Assembly: GCA_033980235.1 (NCBI GenBank)
Contig: CM067064.1
Location: 31,895,170-31,959,169, forward strand
From: Diadema setosum
Taxonomy: Eukaryota > Echinodermata > Echinoidea > Diadematoida > Diadematidae
DNA: 64,000 nt
Direction of reading: 5' to 3'
Shown: one piece after another, positions 1-11,310 of the stretch
Layout: each line of letters starts with the position of its first letter
How positions within the stretch are numbered: position 1 is the first letter of the stretch
The notes under the pieces: generated by a model
The model's database searches: none
Told to the model about the DNA's origin: nothing
The model's input: the letters and a program-made list of their open reading frames with translations, nothing else
Position numbers and translations under genes: made by a program

Positions 1-1024
1 TTTGTCACAAATGTGTTGAATGTTCACCTTGACCTAGGTTTAATTGGATGAATAGGAGAGCATGTATTTTGGGATTTCAGGACTTTAACTTGACTCTGAC
101 CCATTCATACATTTATGCATTGAGTAATTTTCAAGGTATGGAGAAAAAGTGCAATTTCTGTATTGAATAGTAAATTGTTACCATTTTCATCTGGTCTTTG
201 ACCCTAAAATTCCTAAGATAATCACTGTCAGGCAGAACATGCATAAATGATTATATGTAGTACGTTTCAAGATAACCTGAGCCACTTCCGAGATATGGAG
301 GAAAAACTTAGTTCAGCACTTTCCCTTGATCTTTGACCTTTTGACCTTTGAGGCAAAAACAAAAGAAAAAAAAACTTTCCAGAGAATCTCTATTAGGTTA
401 TACATGCATACACCAAGTGTAAAAAAAAAAATAATCCTGCTGGCATTGCATAAACATGAGGGAAATAGTAAATTTTGAAGTGTTGTCCTTGATCTTTGAC
501 CCCTGACCTTTGACCCCATGAACCCTACCTTCTCTAGATAATCACTGCCAGTCAGTACATGTATATATACTATGTTCCATGAAGATACCTTGAACAATTT
601 CCAAGTTACGGAGAAAAAAGTGAAGTTTTAATATTTTTACTTGACCTTTTGACCTTTGACCTTTGACCTCATGACCCCAAACTTTCACCACAGAATCTTA
701 ATTGGGTAATACATGTATGCACTAAGTTTCAAGAAAATATCTTTAGGCACTGCATAGATATGGTGGAAATAGTGAAATTTTACATATTTGACCGTGACCT
801 TTTGACCTTTGACCTTGAGCATGTGCACCCAAAAGTTGATAGGCACAACTTCACCCCCTAATACACATACATGCCAAGTTTCATTAGGATACCTCAAAAG
901 GTTTTGGTAGTTACCCTGTCCACAAAATTCATTACGGACGGACGGAAGGACGGACGGACGGAAGGACGGACGGACAACCCGAAAACATAATGCCCCCGGC
1001 ACCACTTCGTGGCGGAGGCATAAA
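1..1024 (-). repeat. DR1-rich interspersed element, copy A (truncated by window edge)
   Basis: This is a reverse-oriented copy of the elements at 38746-40245 and 43516-44527. Its right end carries a GGACGGAC simple array (about 937-975) and the terminal motif CACTTCGTGGCGGAGGCATA; its left end runs off the window. The body holds many TGACCTTTGACCT motifs, in effect direct repeats of the nuclear-receptor half-site AGGTCA spaced by one base. There is no meaningful open frame, so it looks non-autonomous. The transposon class is not known to me. Confidence 0.8.
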
Positions 1025-1098
1025 AAAAATAAAAATCAGGCGAAAATAGGTTATTTGGGAATATGGAAAGTATATTTGTTACTCGTTGGTCTCTGGTA

Positions 1099-1644
1099 CA
1101 GTACTCTCCGCGTAATCGGGTATCGCTTAAACGGGTACTCCGTTTAATTGGGTAGTAATGTCAAAATCAGGTCCAATGCACATTAAATTTACCTGATAAT
1201 CGGGTTGCCTCTCCGCATAAATGGGTAAATAATTTTCTTCTAATATAATTCCTACCCACATTTTATCGCAAATAAAACACTTTAAGAAATCATGAATGTC
1301 AAATTTTCCACGAGTAATCGTATTCTCTGTAATTTGCAAAGAAGACCAATCATTTGGGGAATGATTAAACATGAGTTTTTTGAAGACATATTTGTCCGTA
1401 AAAAGAGTGTAAATTATTGCTCGTGACCCAGCAAGTGTAAGGTATGTATAATGTGCCGTGCAAGCATGCGTGTTCAAGCATACAGCGTAGGTGTTTGGTG
1501 CAGTGTACAATGCATGTATGATGTACATACACACATTGTATGTGTCAACTGTGAATGAGACGTGTTCTTCTGTTAATCGGGTACTCCGCTTAATCGGGTA
1601 AGAAACGCTCTGCCCGAGCCTACCCGATTATGCGGAGAGTACTG
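1099..1644. mobile_element. Pogo/Tigger-like non-autonomous DNA element
   Basis: The ends are inverted copies of CAGTACTCTCCGC with a TAATCGGGTA block just inside, and each end abuts TA, the expected target duplication for pogo/Tc1-mariner elements. CAGT-starting termini flanked by TA are typical of pogo/Tigger. The interior has no recognisable transposase; a 135-codon antisense frame inside it resembles nothing I know. Confidence 0.7.
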
Positions 1645-1714
1645 TACATACCGCTTTTTCTAGTGCTGTGTAATTCCTTAATTCTCTGAAATAAAGGAAA
1701 ATAAGAAGAAATAA

Positions 1715-2055
1715 AGGCATAATTTACCATTTGCAGATGAAACAAAAACCCAGCTTTAGTGCTTCAAAATAGTTCTAAAATATGAGTTATGGATAGAAAC
1801 AACTACTGTAAAAAAATTGAATTCGCATTATCGAAATGTTGTTAAATACACAAAATGTGAACAATAATTATGATAAAAATGTTTCCAGACTAAACCCTTT
1901 ACAGCTATGCATGGTTTATTGAGAAAAATACTGGTATCTCCTTATTTCATGTGGTATAGGATGTTTTGTGATACGACAGACCTATACATATGCATCAATT
2001 AATGTGATATCCTGATTTTTTTTTAAATCACTGGTCCCAATGGTAAATTGGATCT
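1715..2055 (-). mobile_element. TTAA-flanked MITE, family 2, copy 1
   Basis: It matches, in inverse orientation, the element at 34079-34439, sharing the end block AGGCATAATTTACCATTTGC and the inner stretch around ACACAAAATGTGAACAATA. The right end abuts TTAA; the left abuts ATAA, a decayed site. A 17-bp direct repeat, TTCTCTGAAATAAAGGA, lies just outside both ends (1682 and 2065). No coding capacity. Confidence 0.65.
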
Positions 2056-2254
2056 TTAATGGGTTCTCTGAAATAAAGGATTTAAACCTTAATTTTACAG
2101 ATTCTTCATGGGTATTTATTCTCTGCATTACAGATCCTGTTCTCCCTTATTAGATACATATTTTGATAATACAATTTTTATCATTAAAAACAAACGAAAA
2201 AGAACAGGTCAGCTTACTACCAAAAAAGAACCTCAACATTATGTATTGAGTAAT

Positions 2255-2392
2255 AAAACAACATTGGCTTTGATTTGGACTATTTTTGCCAAAACTCTAC
2301 ATTTTTTGTTTCTGGTTCTAAATATTGGAATTCCTATGTTAGCAGTTTAAACCAAGCTTTGCGTTTTATAATACAGTTTATGTCATGTTCAT
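2255..2392 (+). pseudogene. LINE ORF2 C-terminal fragment
   Basis: One frame reads NIGFDLDYF...SGSKYWNS followed by a hydrophobic tail. This matches the conserved G-P-K-x-W-N-S block near the C-terminus of CR1/Jockey-type LINE ORF2 proteins; comparable debris occurs at 6816-7030 and 9489-9560. Stops lie directly upstream in the same frame, so it is a dead fragment. Identification rests on one short motif. Confidence 0.4.
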
Positions 2393-2919
2393 AACTCATA
2401 TGAGTTTAAATAATAATTATATGTTATTTCTAGTCACCGTGGAAGGTTTTTATCCTGGTGTCTCTAAGGTTAAGGTTGTTATGTGTATGATGACCCATAG
2501 CTTAATGTTTCCCTTGTCACTTTCATTTTCACTTTCATTTTTATCATAATTATTGTTCACATATAATTATATCTGTTACACCTGGAGAATGAATTGTGGT
2601 AGTCTCTTAACCTTATCTCGAATCATCTGCCTCATCTTGCCATATCCTTCAAACTTTCTGAATTGGGTGTCACTGGAGTTACTCCACTTCTAGTCCCACG
2701 AACTGGATATCTTGCTCAGCATTTTGTAAGTTGAACAGTATCAGTACCATTTCAGTGCATGTACCGTATGCATACTCACCTTATTCGCTCAACCATGCCT
2801 TGAAGATCTTTGTATCTAACAGACATCGAATACTGTGCATACCAGAGTACTTACCTGAATAGCAGTGTCTTTCAATGCATCTTTGATGAGGTGAGTGTCA
2901 CTGAAAATATCTAGGCCAA
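2393..2919. other. No gene seen; possible LINE leader
   Basis: AT-rich sequence without a convincing gene. From about 2580 it becomes more balanced in composition and leads into the ORF1-like frame at 2920, so part may be the 5' leader of that LINE. No terminal structure is visible. Confidence 0.3.
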
Positions 2920-3222
2920 ATGGCAGTCACAAGAACAACAAAGAACCTTGTGAAAGAACTCTTGACAGATGACGAAGTCTGGTCCACAATCAAGGAGGCA
3001 GTGACCGAGATAATCACAAAGAAACTATGTGAACTTGGCGGTCGTCTGGAAAAACAGGAGGGACTCATCATGGACCTGCAAACAAAAGTGGTGGAGTCTG
3101 AGCAAGAAATTGCAGCATTAAAGACAAAGGAAGTGCAAAACAAAGATGCCATCTCAAATCTGCACTCACAGTTGAATAACTTGGAGCATAAAAGTTGGAA
3201 CATAAAAGTTGTAAAAAGAGTT
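2920..3222 (+). pseudogene. LINE ORF1-like coiled-coil fragment
   Basis: An ATG-started frame encodes about 100 residues that are charged and heptad-like. A short helical N-terminus (KNLVKELLTDDEVWSTIKEA) is followed by a leucine/isoleucine-spaced segment (GRLEKQEGLIMDLQTKVVES) ending in LNNLEH. This is the look of the N-terminal coiled coil of LINE ORF1 proteins, which form trimers and bind RNA. The usual RNA-binding part is absent: at about 3195-3215 the frame runs into a short direct repeat (CATAAAAGTTG, twice) and then reverse-transcriptase sequence. The rest of ORF1, the endonuclease and the start of RT were therefore lost. A host gene exon is possible but less likely given its position. 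Confidence 0.5.
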
Positions 3223-3752
3223 ATACATTGTACGTGTGATAGCAAAACGTTTGTGTTTGATATTTAATAAGTGTTTTGAATTTGGTATTTTTCCAGAAAA
3301 TATGAAAATTGCTAGAGTGATTCCTGTGTTTAAAAGTGGAAGTCCGGAACTTGTTTCTTATAATCGGCCAATTTCAGTCTTGCCAGTATTTTCAAAAATA
3401 TTAGAAAAGTGTATATATAATCGTCTTTTTAGTTTTCTTACACAGTGCAATATAATACATGAAAATCAACATGGTTTTAGGCCGGGGCACTCCACATCAT
3501 CTGCCATGGTGAATTTTGTGCATGAAGTTGTATCTGCGATTGAGAATAAAGAGTATATGATTGATGTATTTCTTGATTTAAGTAAGGCGTTCGACACGCT
3601 TGATCATAGTATATTGGTACATAAATTATATGCATATGGAATTAGGGAATTACCATTACAATTACTTAAGAGTTATTTGTGTGAACGTAAACAACATGTA
3701 AGTATCTGTAATGATAAATCGATTAATTTAGGCATAAGAACTTACTCTGATG
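3210..3752 (+). pseudogene. LINE reverse transcriptase, N-terminal half (CR1/Jockey-like)
   Basis: The translated frame shows RT hallmarks in order: ARVIPVFKSGS, a PISVLPVFSKILEK block (YNRPIS where NYRPIS is usual), HGFRPGHSTS, and motif A with FLDLSKAFDTLDHS, which supplies the first catalytic aspartate. It stops after INLGIRTYS, before the expected GVPQGSVLGP and (F/Y)ADD blocks, so it cannot encode active RT. A one-base frameshift lies near 3236 between VKRVIHC and IAKRLCLIFN. The copy continues at 4907 on the far side of a solo LTR. 5' truncation, internal loss and frameshifts mark it as dead. Confidence 0.85.
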
Positions 3753-4906
3753 TGTTACGACCAAAATCACTCTGAGAATGATCGCACAAAAGAAACCATC
3801 AACTAATGTTCAGGCGGTTTATTAACAGTGATATTGTGGGTACAGACTCGTAATCGGTTTTCACATCAGTACAATAATGATCAATAGAAACAATTATAAA
3901 TCGGTAATGGAATCACTTACAAGCATTACAGCCAAAGGTTAAATCACAGAGTCCCTACGGTTCCCTGGTAGTGTCCAGATAAGATGTTCGATGCACAGAT
4001 GAATGATCCGCGATGCACCGATGAATGATACCTCCGACGTAAACCCAGAGGCGCAGGTTGCGATAATCCTCGGTATTAATCCGGGGTAAAGATCCAGGAT
4101 ATGTACGTCCACGGCGAAATGTGCAGAATCCAACGTTATGACGACCACGTCCAGTCGATGCGTTGAATGATGATTCACTTTATATTGTCCAGCTAGGAAT
4201 CCAGCCCGTCACAGCTTTGCCGTAGCAATGTCCGTTTACATTAAAATATGGAGTCTATCTCCAACGTAGGCAAATTAATTCTCTGCAGGCAAAATGTCTC
4301 CCAGGCCTTATCTCCACAAACATAACAGGTCAGCAGGTAACACAGGACTGACTATAACAAGTCGCTTCAGAGCCAGAAGTGATGTAACTCTCAGAGCAGA
4401 GGTGTTTGGTACTCTGCCTACTGCAGACTTTCTCCGGCTTTTATATCCATACACCCCTTTCTAGTACATTCTGTAATTTTCTCCAACCTGGGGCCACACA
4501 CTTGAACATACTAGCAAGTCCAAGTTCCAGGAATCCTGGATGACTCACTGCCTAACTGTGTGCATAACATCATTGCCAAAAATAACTATCAATCACATTG
4601 GGCTACAGGGACAGTGCCTCACTCAGCCAAATATGTAAGCACTTCCCAGAGAATATTCTGGAATGGGTGAAATCATTCTAAATTGAGTGAGCTATAATGT
4701 ATTTCCTGTCACATACATGCACTGTAGTTACATTGTATACCACCTAGAAAATTCTCCACTGATCTGGTCAGCCTGTATGTACTATATCTATATCATATAA
4801 AATGTTCTCCATTAAATTTGGTCAACCTGTGTACATACTCATTAAAACAACGCTGCATATAGTACATCACACATGTACATAACTACTAGTGTGTACATTT
4901 GTGACA
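3753..4906. mobile_element. Solo LTR inserted in the LINE
   Basis: The block starts TGTTACGACC and ends TTTGTGACA, so it has TG...CA ends with short inverted TGTYAC/GTGACA termini. It is flanked by the 4-bp direct repeat GATG (3749-3752 and 4907-4910). About 1.15 kb long with no open frame of note, it fits a solo LTR left by recombination between the two LTRs of a Ty3/Gypsy- or BEL-type retrotransposon. A TATATCCATACACCCC stretch near 4444 could belong to its promoter. Superfamily is not determined. Confidence 0.75.
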
Positions 4907-6041
4907 GATGACAAAGTGGTTTTATTCAAATAAACTTACAATTAATGTTCAAAAAACTAATCATATGTTGTTTACTAAGAGAAAATGTAATATTGATGAT
5001 TTTTCTGTCAATATCTGTGCCTCTCAGGTAAAACGTGTGTCGGCTTTGAAGTTTTTAAAATTAATACTTGATGAAAATGTTACCTGGAATGCTCATGTAA
5101 ATAACCTTTGTAATGTGTTGGCAAAGAATATTGGTGTTATGTATAAATTAAAGTCAATGCCTAAAGTGTTTTTAAAAATGATTTATAATTCAATTGTTTT
5201 ACCACATTTTATACGGGATCATAATTTGGGGCAATGCATCAAAAACCCAGTTGAACAGAGTTTGTGTCTTACAAAAACGTGCAATACGCATTGTACACCA
5301 TGCTTCATATCTTGCCCATTCAAAACCAATCTTTCATTTGTATAAGATGCTGCAATTTTATGATATTTATCTTTTACAATTGGGTATTTTTATGTATTTA
5401 TGTTACAAAAAGTTCCTTACAAAATCCCTTTTAGATTATTTTTCGCTGAACAGCACTATCCATAATTACGGAACAAGAAATTCTGCCAACTATCATCTAT
5501 ATCACATGCGCACCTCATTTTTTAAAAATTCAGTTATATATCAGGGCCCTCATATATGGTATTCTATCCCTAGAGAAATTAAAGCATCAAAATCTATAAA
5601 TAATGTCAAAATTAAATATAAACATTTTTATTGGAAGATTACAAACATAGTTAATTCAAGGCGTATTTTTGTTGTTGCTGTTTTCTGTGTTGTTATTGTC
5701 CATACCTCCGTAGTTTTCTTTTGTAATGATTGCATTGGTCTGACTTGTTCTGTTTTATCAACTTAACTGACATTTTTTTTTTCTTAAATCTGTCAAAGGT
5801 ATGTATGTTACAGTACAATGGGTCAGCTACTCACAAGGGCTTTTCCTTTCTTGCTGCTTCCCCCACCAACGGCATTGTCTTTGTATGTAGTCAAAACGCC
5901 ACATTATTTCTATACTTGTATGTCGTATGTCCTATGAATTTTTTCTCTTTTTGTATCTCATTTTGTACCTTCATGTTTTATTGTATGCTCTGTATATTTT
6001 TAATGCTTGGTGCAAAATAAACTAAACTGAAACTGAAACTT
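4907..6041 (+). pseudogene. LINE ORF2 C-terminal half and 3' end
   Basis: After the solo LTR the LINE resumes with KWFYSNKLTINVQKT, the thumb-side block that normally follows the FADD catalytic motif by about 40 residues. It then shows TWNAHVNNLC and, after a frameshift near 5200, IIWGNA...LQKRAIRIV and HNYGTRNSANYHL. The frame closes near 5766. The 3' end is well preserved: AATAAA at 6016-6021 followed by a short AAACTG repeat tail, characteristic of CR1/Jockey-like elements that end in simple repeats rather than poly(A). The catalytic core is missing even when the LTR is ignored, so the deletion came before the LTR insertion. Confidence 0.85.
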
Positions 6042-6224
6042 TTCAAATTGTTACCAATAATTGTGTGTAAATAATATGATTTTGATTTGTTTTAATAAAA
6101 TATATAGATAGAAAAAAAAAGCTTTACGTTTTATTACGTCTTCCTTTAAATTCAAGACTTTTTAAAGAACACCTTATACAGCAGAATAAGTTATTCCTTT
6201 TTTTCACACATGCATGTTCACATG

Positions 6225-6815
6225 CATGTTTGGTTTTTTTTTTTAATTTTCATTTCCAATCAATATACACAGGTAATACACTTCAAATGATTACATATCT
6301 TGGAACATAATAATACATATTGGTTCTTAGAGAACTTCATGGAAATCAAAATTGAGGGGCTGCTAAAAAGCGAACTTGTATAGTGCAGTCCCCTCACTTA
6401 CGTTACATTACTGCAATACATTAATTATACATGGTTTTATACTACAATACTACGATACCTGTACCGTACAAGCTAATCATAGGAAGTATACAGTTTTCAT
6501 TCAATCGAATCGGATGGTAACATGAAGCATAAGCTTTCACACATACACATACACATACACACATACACACACACATACACATACACACAAACATACACAT
6601 ACACATACACAGAAGCACACACACATACACACACACATACGCACACACACGCACGTACACACACATGCATACATCCACATACATTGTGCACACACAGAAG
6701 AGAGTAGGGAAAGAGAGGGAGGGAGGGAGAGAGGGGGGAGTAGAGAGAGCGAAGGGCAGGTCAGCATTCTCGATGCAGGGTGAAGAAAAAAGAACAACAA
6801 TTCAAAACAGTCAAA
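6225..6815 (-). repeat. 3' untranslated tail of a minus-strand LINE with simple repeats
   Basis: This stretch lies downstream, on the minus strand, of the LINE fragment at 6816-7030. It ends in a GATTGGAAATGAAAATTAAA-type tail near 6235-6265. It contains a CACATA/CA microsatellite (about 6538-6690) and a GGGA/GAGA purine run (about 6700-6757). The long frames of Thr-His or Cys-Val-Tyr in the CA tract are simple-repeat artefacts. Confidence 0.5.
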
Positions 6816-7030
6816 CTAATCATGGGGTACATATGAGCTAATCAAATATTTCTTTAGATTACTAGAGAATGATTTAAAACTAATAGAATCTTTTATATTT
6901 GTCTCGAGGGAATTCCAAAATTTTGGGCCACTGTAAATAAACGTGTATTTTGTAAATAGAGTTCGGGTAAGGGGCAAATGACACTCATCTGTTTGAGGAG
7001 TAGGGTAATTTGCAAATTTATTCAGCTTGG
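6816..7030 (-). pseudogene. LINE ORF2 C-terminal fragment
   Basis: The minus-strand frame reads HLPLTRTLFTKYTFIYSGPK followed by FWNSLETNIKDS and FSSNLKKYLI, ending at a stop complementary to CTA at 6816-6818. The GPKFWNS block and the following SFKSFSSNLKKYL are the conserved C-terminus of CR1/Jockey-like LINE ORF2. Only about 70 codons remain; the 5' part stops abruptly where the 53-bp satellite begins. It belongs to a different LINE copy from the one at 3210-6041 because it is on the opposite strand. Confidence 0.7.
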
Positions 7031-7840
7031 AAAGATAACTTATGTCACCATGATGACATGTAACTTTTCAGATGTCGACTCGGCAAGATACGTTATGTAG
7101 GCATGACGACATGTAACTTTTTAAGATGTCGACTTGGCAAGATACCTTATGCACCTTGATGACATGTAACTTTTTAAATGTCGACTTGGCAAGATACATT
7201 ATATCACCATGACGACATGTAACTTTTTTCGATGTTGACTTGGCAAGATACCTTATCTCACCATGACGACATGTAACTTTTTAGATGTCGACTTGGCAAG
7301 ATACATTATGTCACCATGATGACATGTTACTTTTTAGATGTCGACTTGGCAAGATACATTATCACACCATGACGACATGTAACTTTTTAGATGTCGACTT
7401 GGCAAGATACCTTATCTCACCATGACGACATGTAACTTTTTAAGATGTCGACTTGGCAAGATGCCTTATGCATCATGATGACATGTAACTTTTTAAATGT
7501 CGACTTGGCAAGATACATTATGTCACCATGACGACATGTAACTTTTTTCGATGTTGACTTGGCAAGATACCTTATCTCACCATGACGACATGTAACTTTT
7601 TAGATGTCGACTTGGCAAGATACATTATGTCACCATGATGACATGTTACTTTTTAGATGTCGACTTGGCAAGATACATTATCACACCATGACGACATGTT
7701 ACTTTTTAGATGTCGACTTGGCAAGATACCTTATCTCACCATGACGACATGTAACTTTTTAGATGTGACTTGGCAAGATATGTTATGTTGCCATGACGAC
7801 ATTTAAATTTTTAGAAATCGACTTGACATGATAATTTTTG
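7031..7840. repeat. 53-bp tandem satellite, about 15 copies
   Basis: The unit carries the invariant phrases GTCGACTTGGCAAGATA, CCATGACGACATGT and AACTTTTTA and repeats about every 53 bp. Variants recur in register: the run beginning GATGACATGTAACTTTTTAA near 7158 is repeated, with the same sequence of variant units, near 7476. This gives a higher-order period of about 318 bp (six units). Units at the right edge (7790-7840) are more diverged. No coding function is apparent. Confidence 0.9.
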
Positions 7841-8430
7841 TCTCCATGTCAACTTATAAAGTTGATAAGTCGACATGATAGAGCTATTATGTTGACTTGA
7901 CAAGATAAATTATCTCGCCAAGTCTCGAAGTCGAATGGCACTTTAAAGCTTCCGTACGTATGAACCAGGGAATTGAGATGTACAAGTATACACTTGAACT
8001 CGGAATGCACTAATAACACGTTCTATCATCTCTAAAATGCCAGTTCTTCAATGTATCTGTTTGCAGCATGTATCAATGTCCATTTTCGTCATCTTCATTC
8101 AGATTTTGAAAATATATTAACAATTTTTCCTAGACACTGTGGAATGGGCGAATGCTTGTTTCAATTTATACGTCTCATATTTTTCGATCAATTTTGAAAC
8201 ACTTCCATTCAATTTTGTGCATGATCACCCGTTTCGTATAATTAAACTTGCAACTCGTCGGTCACAGCTAGTAGCTGATCACGAGACTGTATCATCCACA
8301 ACGTATTGACATTCATTTCCATCAAAGTTTCACCACTATAGGGCCTACAGTATAAAGATGTAACCATTGCCTTAATCGAATCGAATCATTAACTCATTAC
8401 ATTAATGTCACCTTAATTATACACACAAAT
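7841..8430. other. No gene seen
   Basis: AT-rich non-coding sequence. The first 80 bases still contain degenerate GTCGACATGATA-like pieces of the neighbouring satellite; the rest shows no open frame or element ends. Confidence 0.4.
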
Positions 8431-8584
8431 CAGAGGCGGATACAGGAATTCCGTAAAGGAGAGGCGCCTTTACAAAATTAAAGGGAGGCGCACGCGACCC
8501 CCCAATTTTTTCTTATTTCTTTTGTTTTAACAAAAAATAAAGAGGGGCGCGCGCCCGGTGCGCCCCCCTCTGGATCCGCCACTG
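8431..8584. mobile_element. 154-bp MITE with CAG..CTG ends (hAT-like)
   Basis: The ends are imperfect inverted repeats, CAGAGGCGGATACAG and CTGGATCCGCCACTG, and the directly flanking bases CAAAT are repeated (8426-8430 and 8585-8589). The interior is GC-rich with GGCGCGCGCCCGG-like palindromic sequence. CAG-starting ends with a 5-bp duplication fit a hAT-related non-autonomous element; the duplication is short, so the class is tentative. Confidence 0.65.
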
Positions 8585-8640
8585 CAAATCACACACACAA
8601 ACACACACACACACACACACACACTCACACATAAATACAA
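8585..8640. repeat. CA microsatellite
   Basis: A run of ACACAC units next to the MITE end. Confidence 0.9.
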
Positions 8641-9488
8641 CCAACAAACGAATAAAGATGTCCCGGTGTCTGAGAATATTGTGCTCTCATACTTTCACAA
8701 ATCGAGAGGTCGCCTCGTTTCCTTTTGCGGGGGCCGATTTCCCGAAGAAGTTAGCAGTTACTATGGCAACAGTAAGTAATCGACCAATAAGCTGCGAGCA
8801 TTTAAGTCATTGTAATGGTAACTGCAATCACGTCAAAGTACAATAGCTGCAGCGAAACTTAATCATTTTATTATGTTATGAAATGATCCTCGATGTGACT
8901 GTATCACAGTTTACCTTTTTCGAGTTTGGGCAAATTTTCATGCAACTCTCTCTAAAAAATGTTTGCTTTTCTCTATATTACATTGCATGAGAAAGCCAAC
9001 TCCGAGATATGTGTTCTGATTTTGTTGGGGAAAGAACTTCACCCCGTGTTAAGATTCATGCTTATGTCTCGGAGTTTTAAAACCACACACTCTTACAACA
9101 ATACAGCCCTCATAAAAATCAAACATCATTATGCAAGGAAGTTGTGACATTTTTAACCCTCAAATTTGTGGACTAAGAAATAACATCTACAGCAATCACA
9201 TTATGTCGTGTGCAAATCAGACATGGTGTTGATGTCTTTTTTTTTCATTAATTTGCATATCTTAAGTGATATGTAATATATAACTCATTTTATCAAGAAT
9301 TCAGCAAATTTTAACCATTGCAACTTCATCATGTTTGTATATATAAGTCGTTTCATATCCTCAAAACAATTTTTAGATAAAGAATGATGAAAACATTGCA
9401 GTTGAGGTATAATTAATCTGTTTGCAACCGTATTGCATACTCGTAAAATCACATGACTACTTAAACATAATGGATTAAGATGATTAAT
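8641..9488. other. No gene seen
   Basis: Non-coding by eye. Short frames such as 8658-8846 have no recognisable motif and no splice context I would trust. Confidence 0.4.
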
Positions 9489-9560
9489 TCTGCAAAATCA
9501 ATATATTTTCTTTTTCTGGCCCTAAACTTTGGAATTCTCGCAATGGCAGTATATAGATGA
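9489..9560 (+). pseudogene. Short LINE ORF2 tail fragment
   Basis: One frame reads FSFSGPKLWNS and then degenerates with a stop shortly after. The GPKLWNS motif is the same C-terminal LINE signature seen at 2255-2392 and 6816-7030. Confidence 0.4.
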
Positions 9561-10249
9561 AGCTTTAAGTCTCAATACTACTTTTGAAGTAAAGTTGTTT
9601 TGTTAGTTTTTTTTTTGCGTTCTTATACAGCAGAATGATTCGTTCTCTTTGCGCCCTAATTTCAAGTCCCCTTTTCATCATAATCATTTATGAATTATTT
9701 CAGAATAATCTCCCCTCTTTCTTACTATAGTGAGCCCATCATGCATCTAACTCGTGCATCGCATGCGTTGGTTTTCATCCTTCATTATTCGCTCTTTCTC
9801 CGTGTCCTCTTCAAACTCTTCATGTTGTTCCTTCCACTTTTATCATGTTTGTTTTTGTTTTTGTTTTTGTTTTAATCAGCCAGATATACATCTAGAGCCT
9901 TTTTGCATGGGTTGACAGCTATTTTATTCTTCATTCCTCTAGGGCAATACTTCCTTGTTTTAATGTTTTCCTGGACATGTGCGGGGTTCACAAGAATACG
10001 GCAATAACATGTTAGTTGACCCACATGATTCCCCATTACTCTAAATCTGTGTACGTGTGCCCTATAGTTCCATTGTTAGATATTCTCCGACCCTGTATTT
10101 CAGATTAAAAAAAACAAACATGTTTTTATATTCCTTGCTCGAATAAAACAATGATAATAAGCCATGAAGTTCCCAACACACACTAACCCAAACTGATATT
10201 AAAGAATCAGAGACCTTCTTTAGCGAGCTCCAATATAGTCGGGTAGAAA
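9561..10249. other. No gene seen
   Basis: AT-rich sequence with T-rich runs (TTTTTGTTTTTG near 9850) and no supportable feature. Confidence 0.4.
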
Positions 10250-11310
10250 ATTTGTCAGACCCGGTAAAGTTTTAGTTTTGTGTTCTAGAAGGGTATTGAA
10301 GTAAATTTACGGTAGCTTGGTTGCTACCCAGGCAATCTTATTCAACTTTTCTTTATCAACCTAATTAGCATAATCATGTAATTAGCATGATATGTAAAAT
10401 AATATACAATATATTTGGTAATCATTATCCAGGACGCCAGAAAACATGGATAACTACAATTTTTCGATGGTTTTACATGACGAGGATTTCACTAACAAGA
10501 GTTTCCATTCTGAAATGATGAAAGTGTATTAAAGGGGGTTTACAGTACTGGTTGAGGTAGGGATTCATGTTTTGAACATTCCTAAGTGAGATAATGAAAA
10601 GCCTCTTATGAAATATGAAAGAGCATGTAATTTTAAGAAGGATTCAACGTTTATTTGATGAAAATTGGTTTTCAAATGGCTGAGATATCCAAAAAAGTGC
10701 TAATAATAAAAGGCGACATGCCCCAACTTTATTAGTATCTCTTTGTTTCACCTTGTTTTGGGATATCTCAGCCATTTCAAAACCGATTTTCATCGAATAA
10801 ACTTTTGATACCCCTTAGAACTGCATGATCTTTGAAATCTCATATAGTGGTTTCTGAATATCTCACAAAACGTTAAAAGCTAAATCTTCACCTCGACCAG
10901 AACTGTACACACTCTTTAAATATCATGATTAGCACACAGAACTAATTTGCATATGTACCACAATCTAGTAAATGCTACCATAATTATATTAATTATGTAT
11001 ATTCGTGTTCTAGATGGGTACGAAGCAGGCCCATATTATAGCTGGTTGCCACCTTGGCAATTTTCCGTGGGAAGTTATCTTTGTTGGTCTAATTAGCATA
11101 TTCTGCTTAGTAACGTATTATGTAATTTGTTGCTAGTTTAAATCCAGGAAGCATGAAAGCAGGGATAATACGACTTTTCGAGGTTTTTTTAAGACGAGAA
11201 ATTCATTTATAACATTTCTTCCAATTTAGAAATTATAAAAGTGTCTTGAATATCTTAGTTGGCATAATGAGCTAATTTGCATATGATAAATGTACAATAG
11301 GCTAGCCATG
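10250..11310. repeat. Two tandem units of an ATTAGCATA-rich interspersed repeat
   Basis: Two related units start at about 10275 (TGTGTTCTAGAAGGGTA) and 11010 (CGTGTTCTAGATGGGTA). Both pass through GGCAAT, CTAATTAGCATA and CTAATTTGCATATG. The first is interrupted by the 383-bp MITE at 10533-10915. A third, reverse copy lies at about 16240-17400. No open frame. Confidence 0.65.
10533..10915. mobile_element. TTAA-flanked MITE, family 1, copy 1
   Basis: The ends read AGGGGGTTTACAGTACTGG and, inverted, CCAGAACTGTACACACTCT. Both abut TTAA (10529-10532 and 10916-10919). The same family occurs at 33781-34074 and 46867-47339. Inside is an inverted pair GGCTGAGATATCC / GGATATCTCAGCC. TTAA flanks suggest a piggyBac-type transposase in trans, though TA plus TA fits equally well. 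Confidence 0.75.

Noticed and set aside
685..1005. Frame containing FRVVRPSFRPSVLPSVRNEF, and similar ones at 38684-39047 and 43369-43852
   Set aside because: They arise from the GGAC/GTCC simple array and DR1 repeats of the interspersed element and are not conserved as protein between copies.
1127..1534. 135-codon minus-strand frame
   Set aside because: It lies wholly inside the pogo-like MITE, has no transposase or other motif, and overlaps the terminal repeat.
6442..6800. Overlapping Cys/Val/Tyr- and Thr/His-rich frames
   Set aside because: They are CA/CACATA microsatellite translations; likewise 15852-16073, 40811-41271 and 61617-61904.
7031..7840. Regular repeats that might suggest a CRISPR-like array
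   Set aside because: Units are contiguous 53-mers without unique spacers, and the genome is eukaryotic. It is a satellite.
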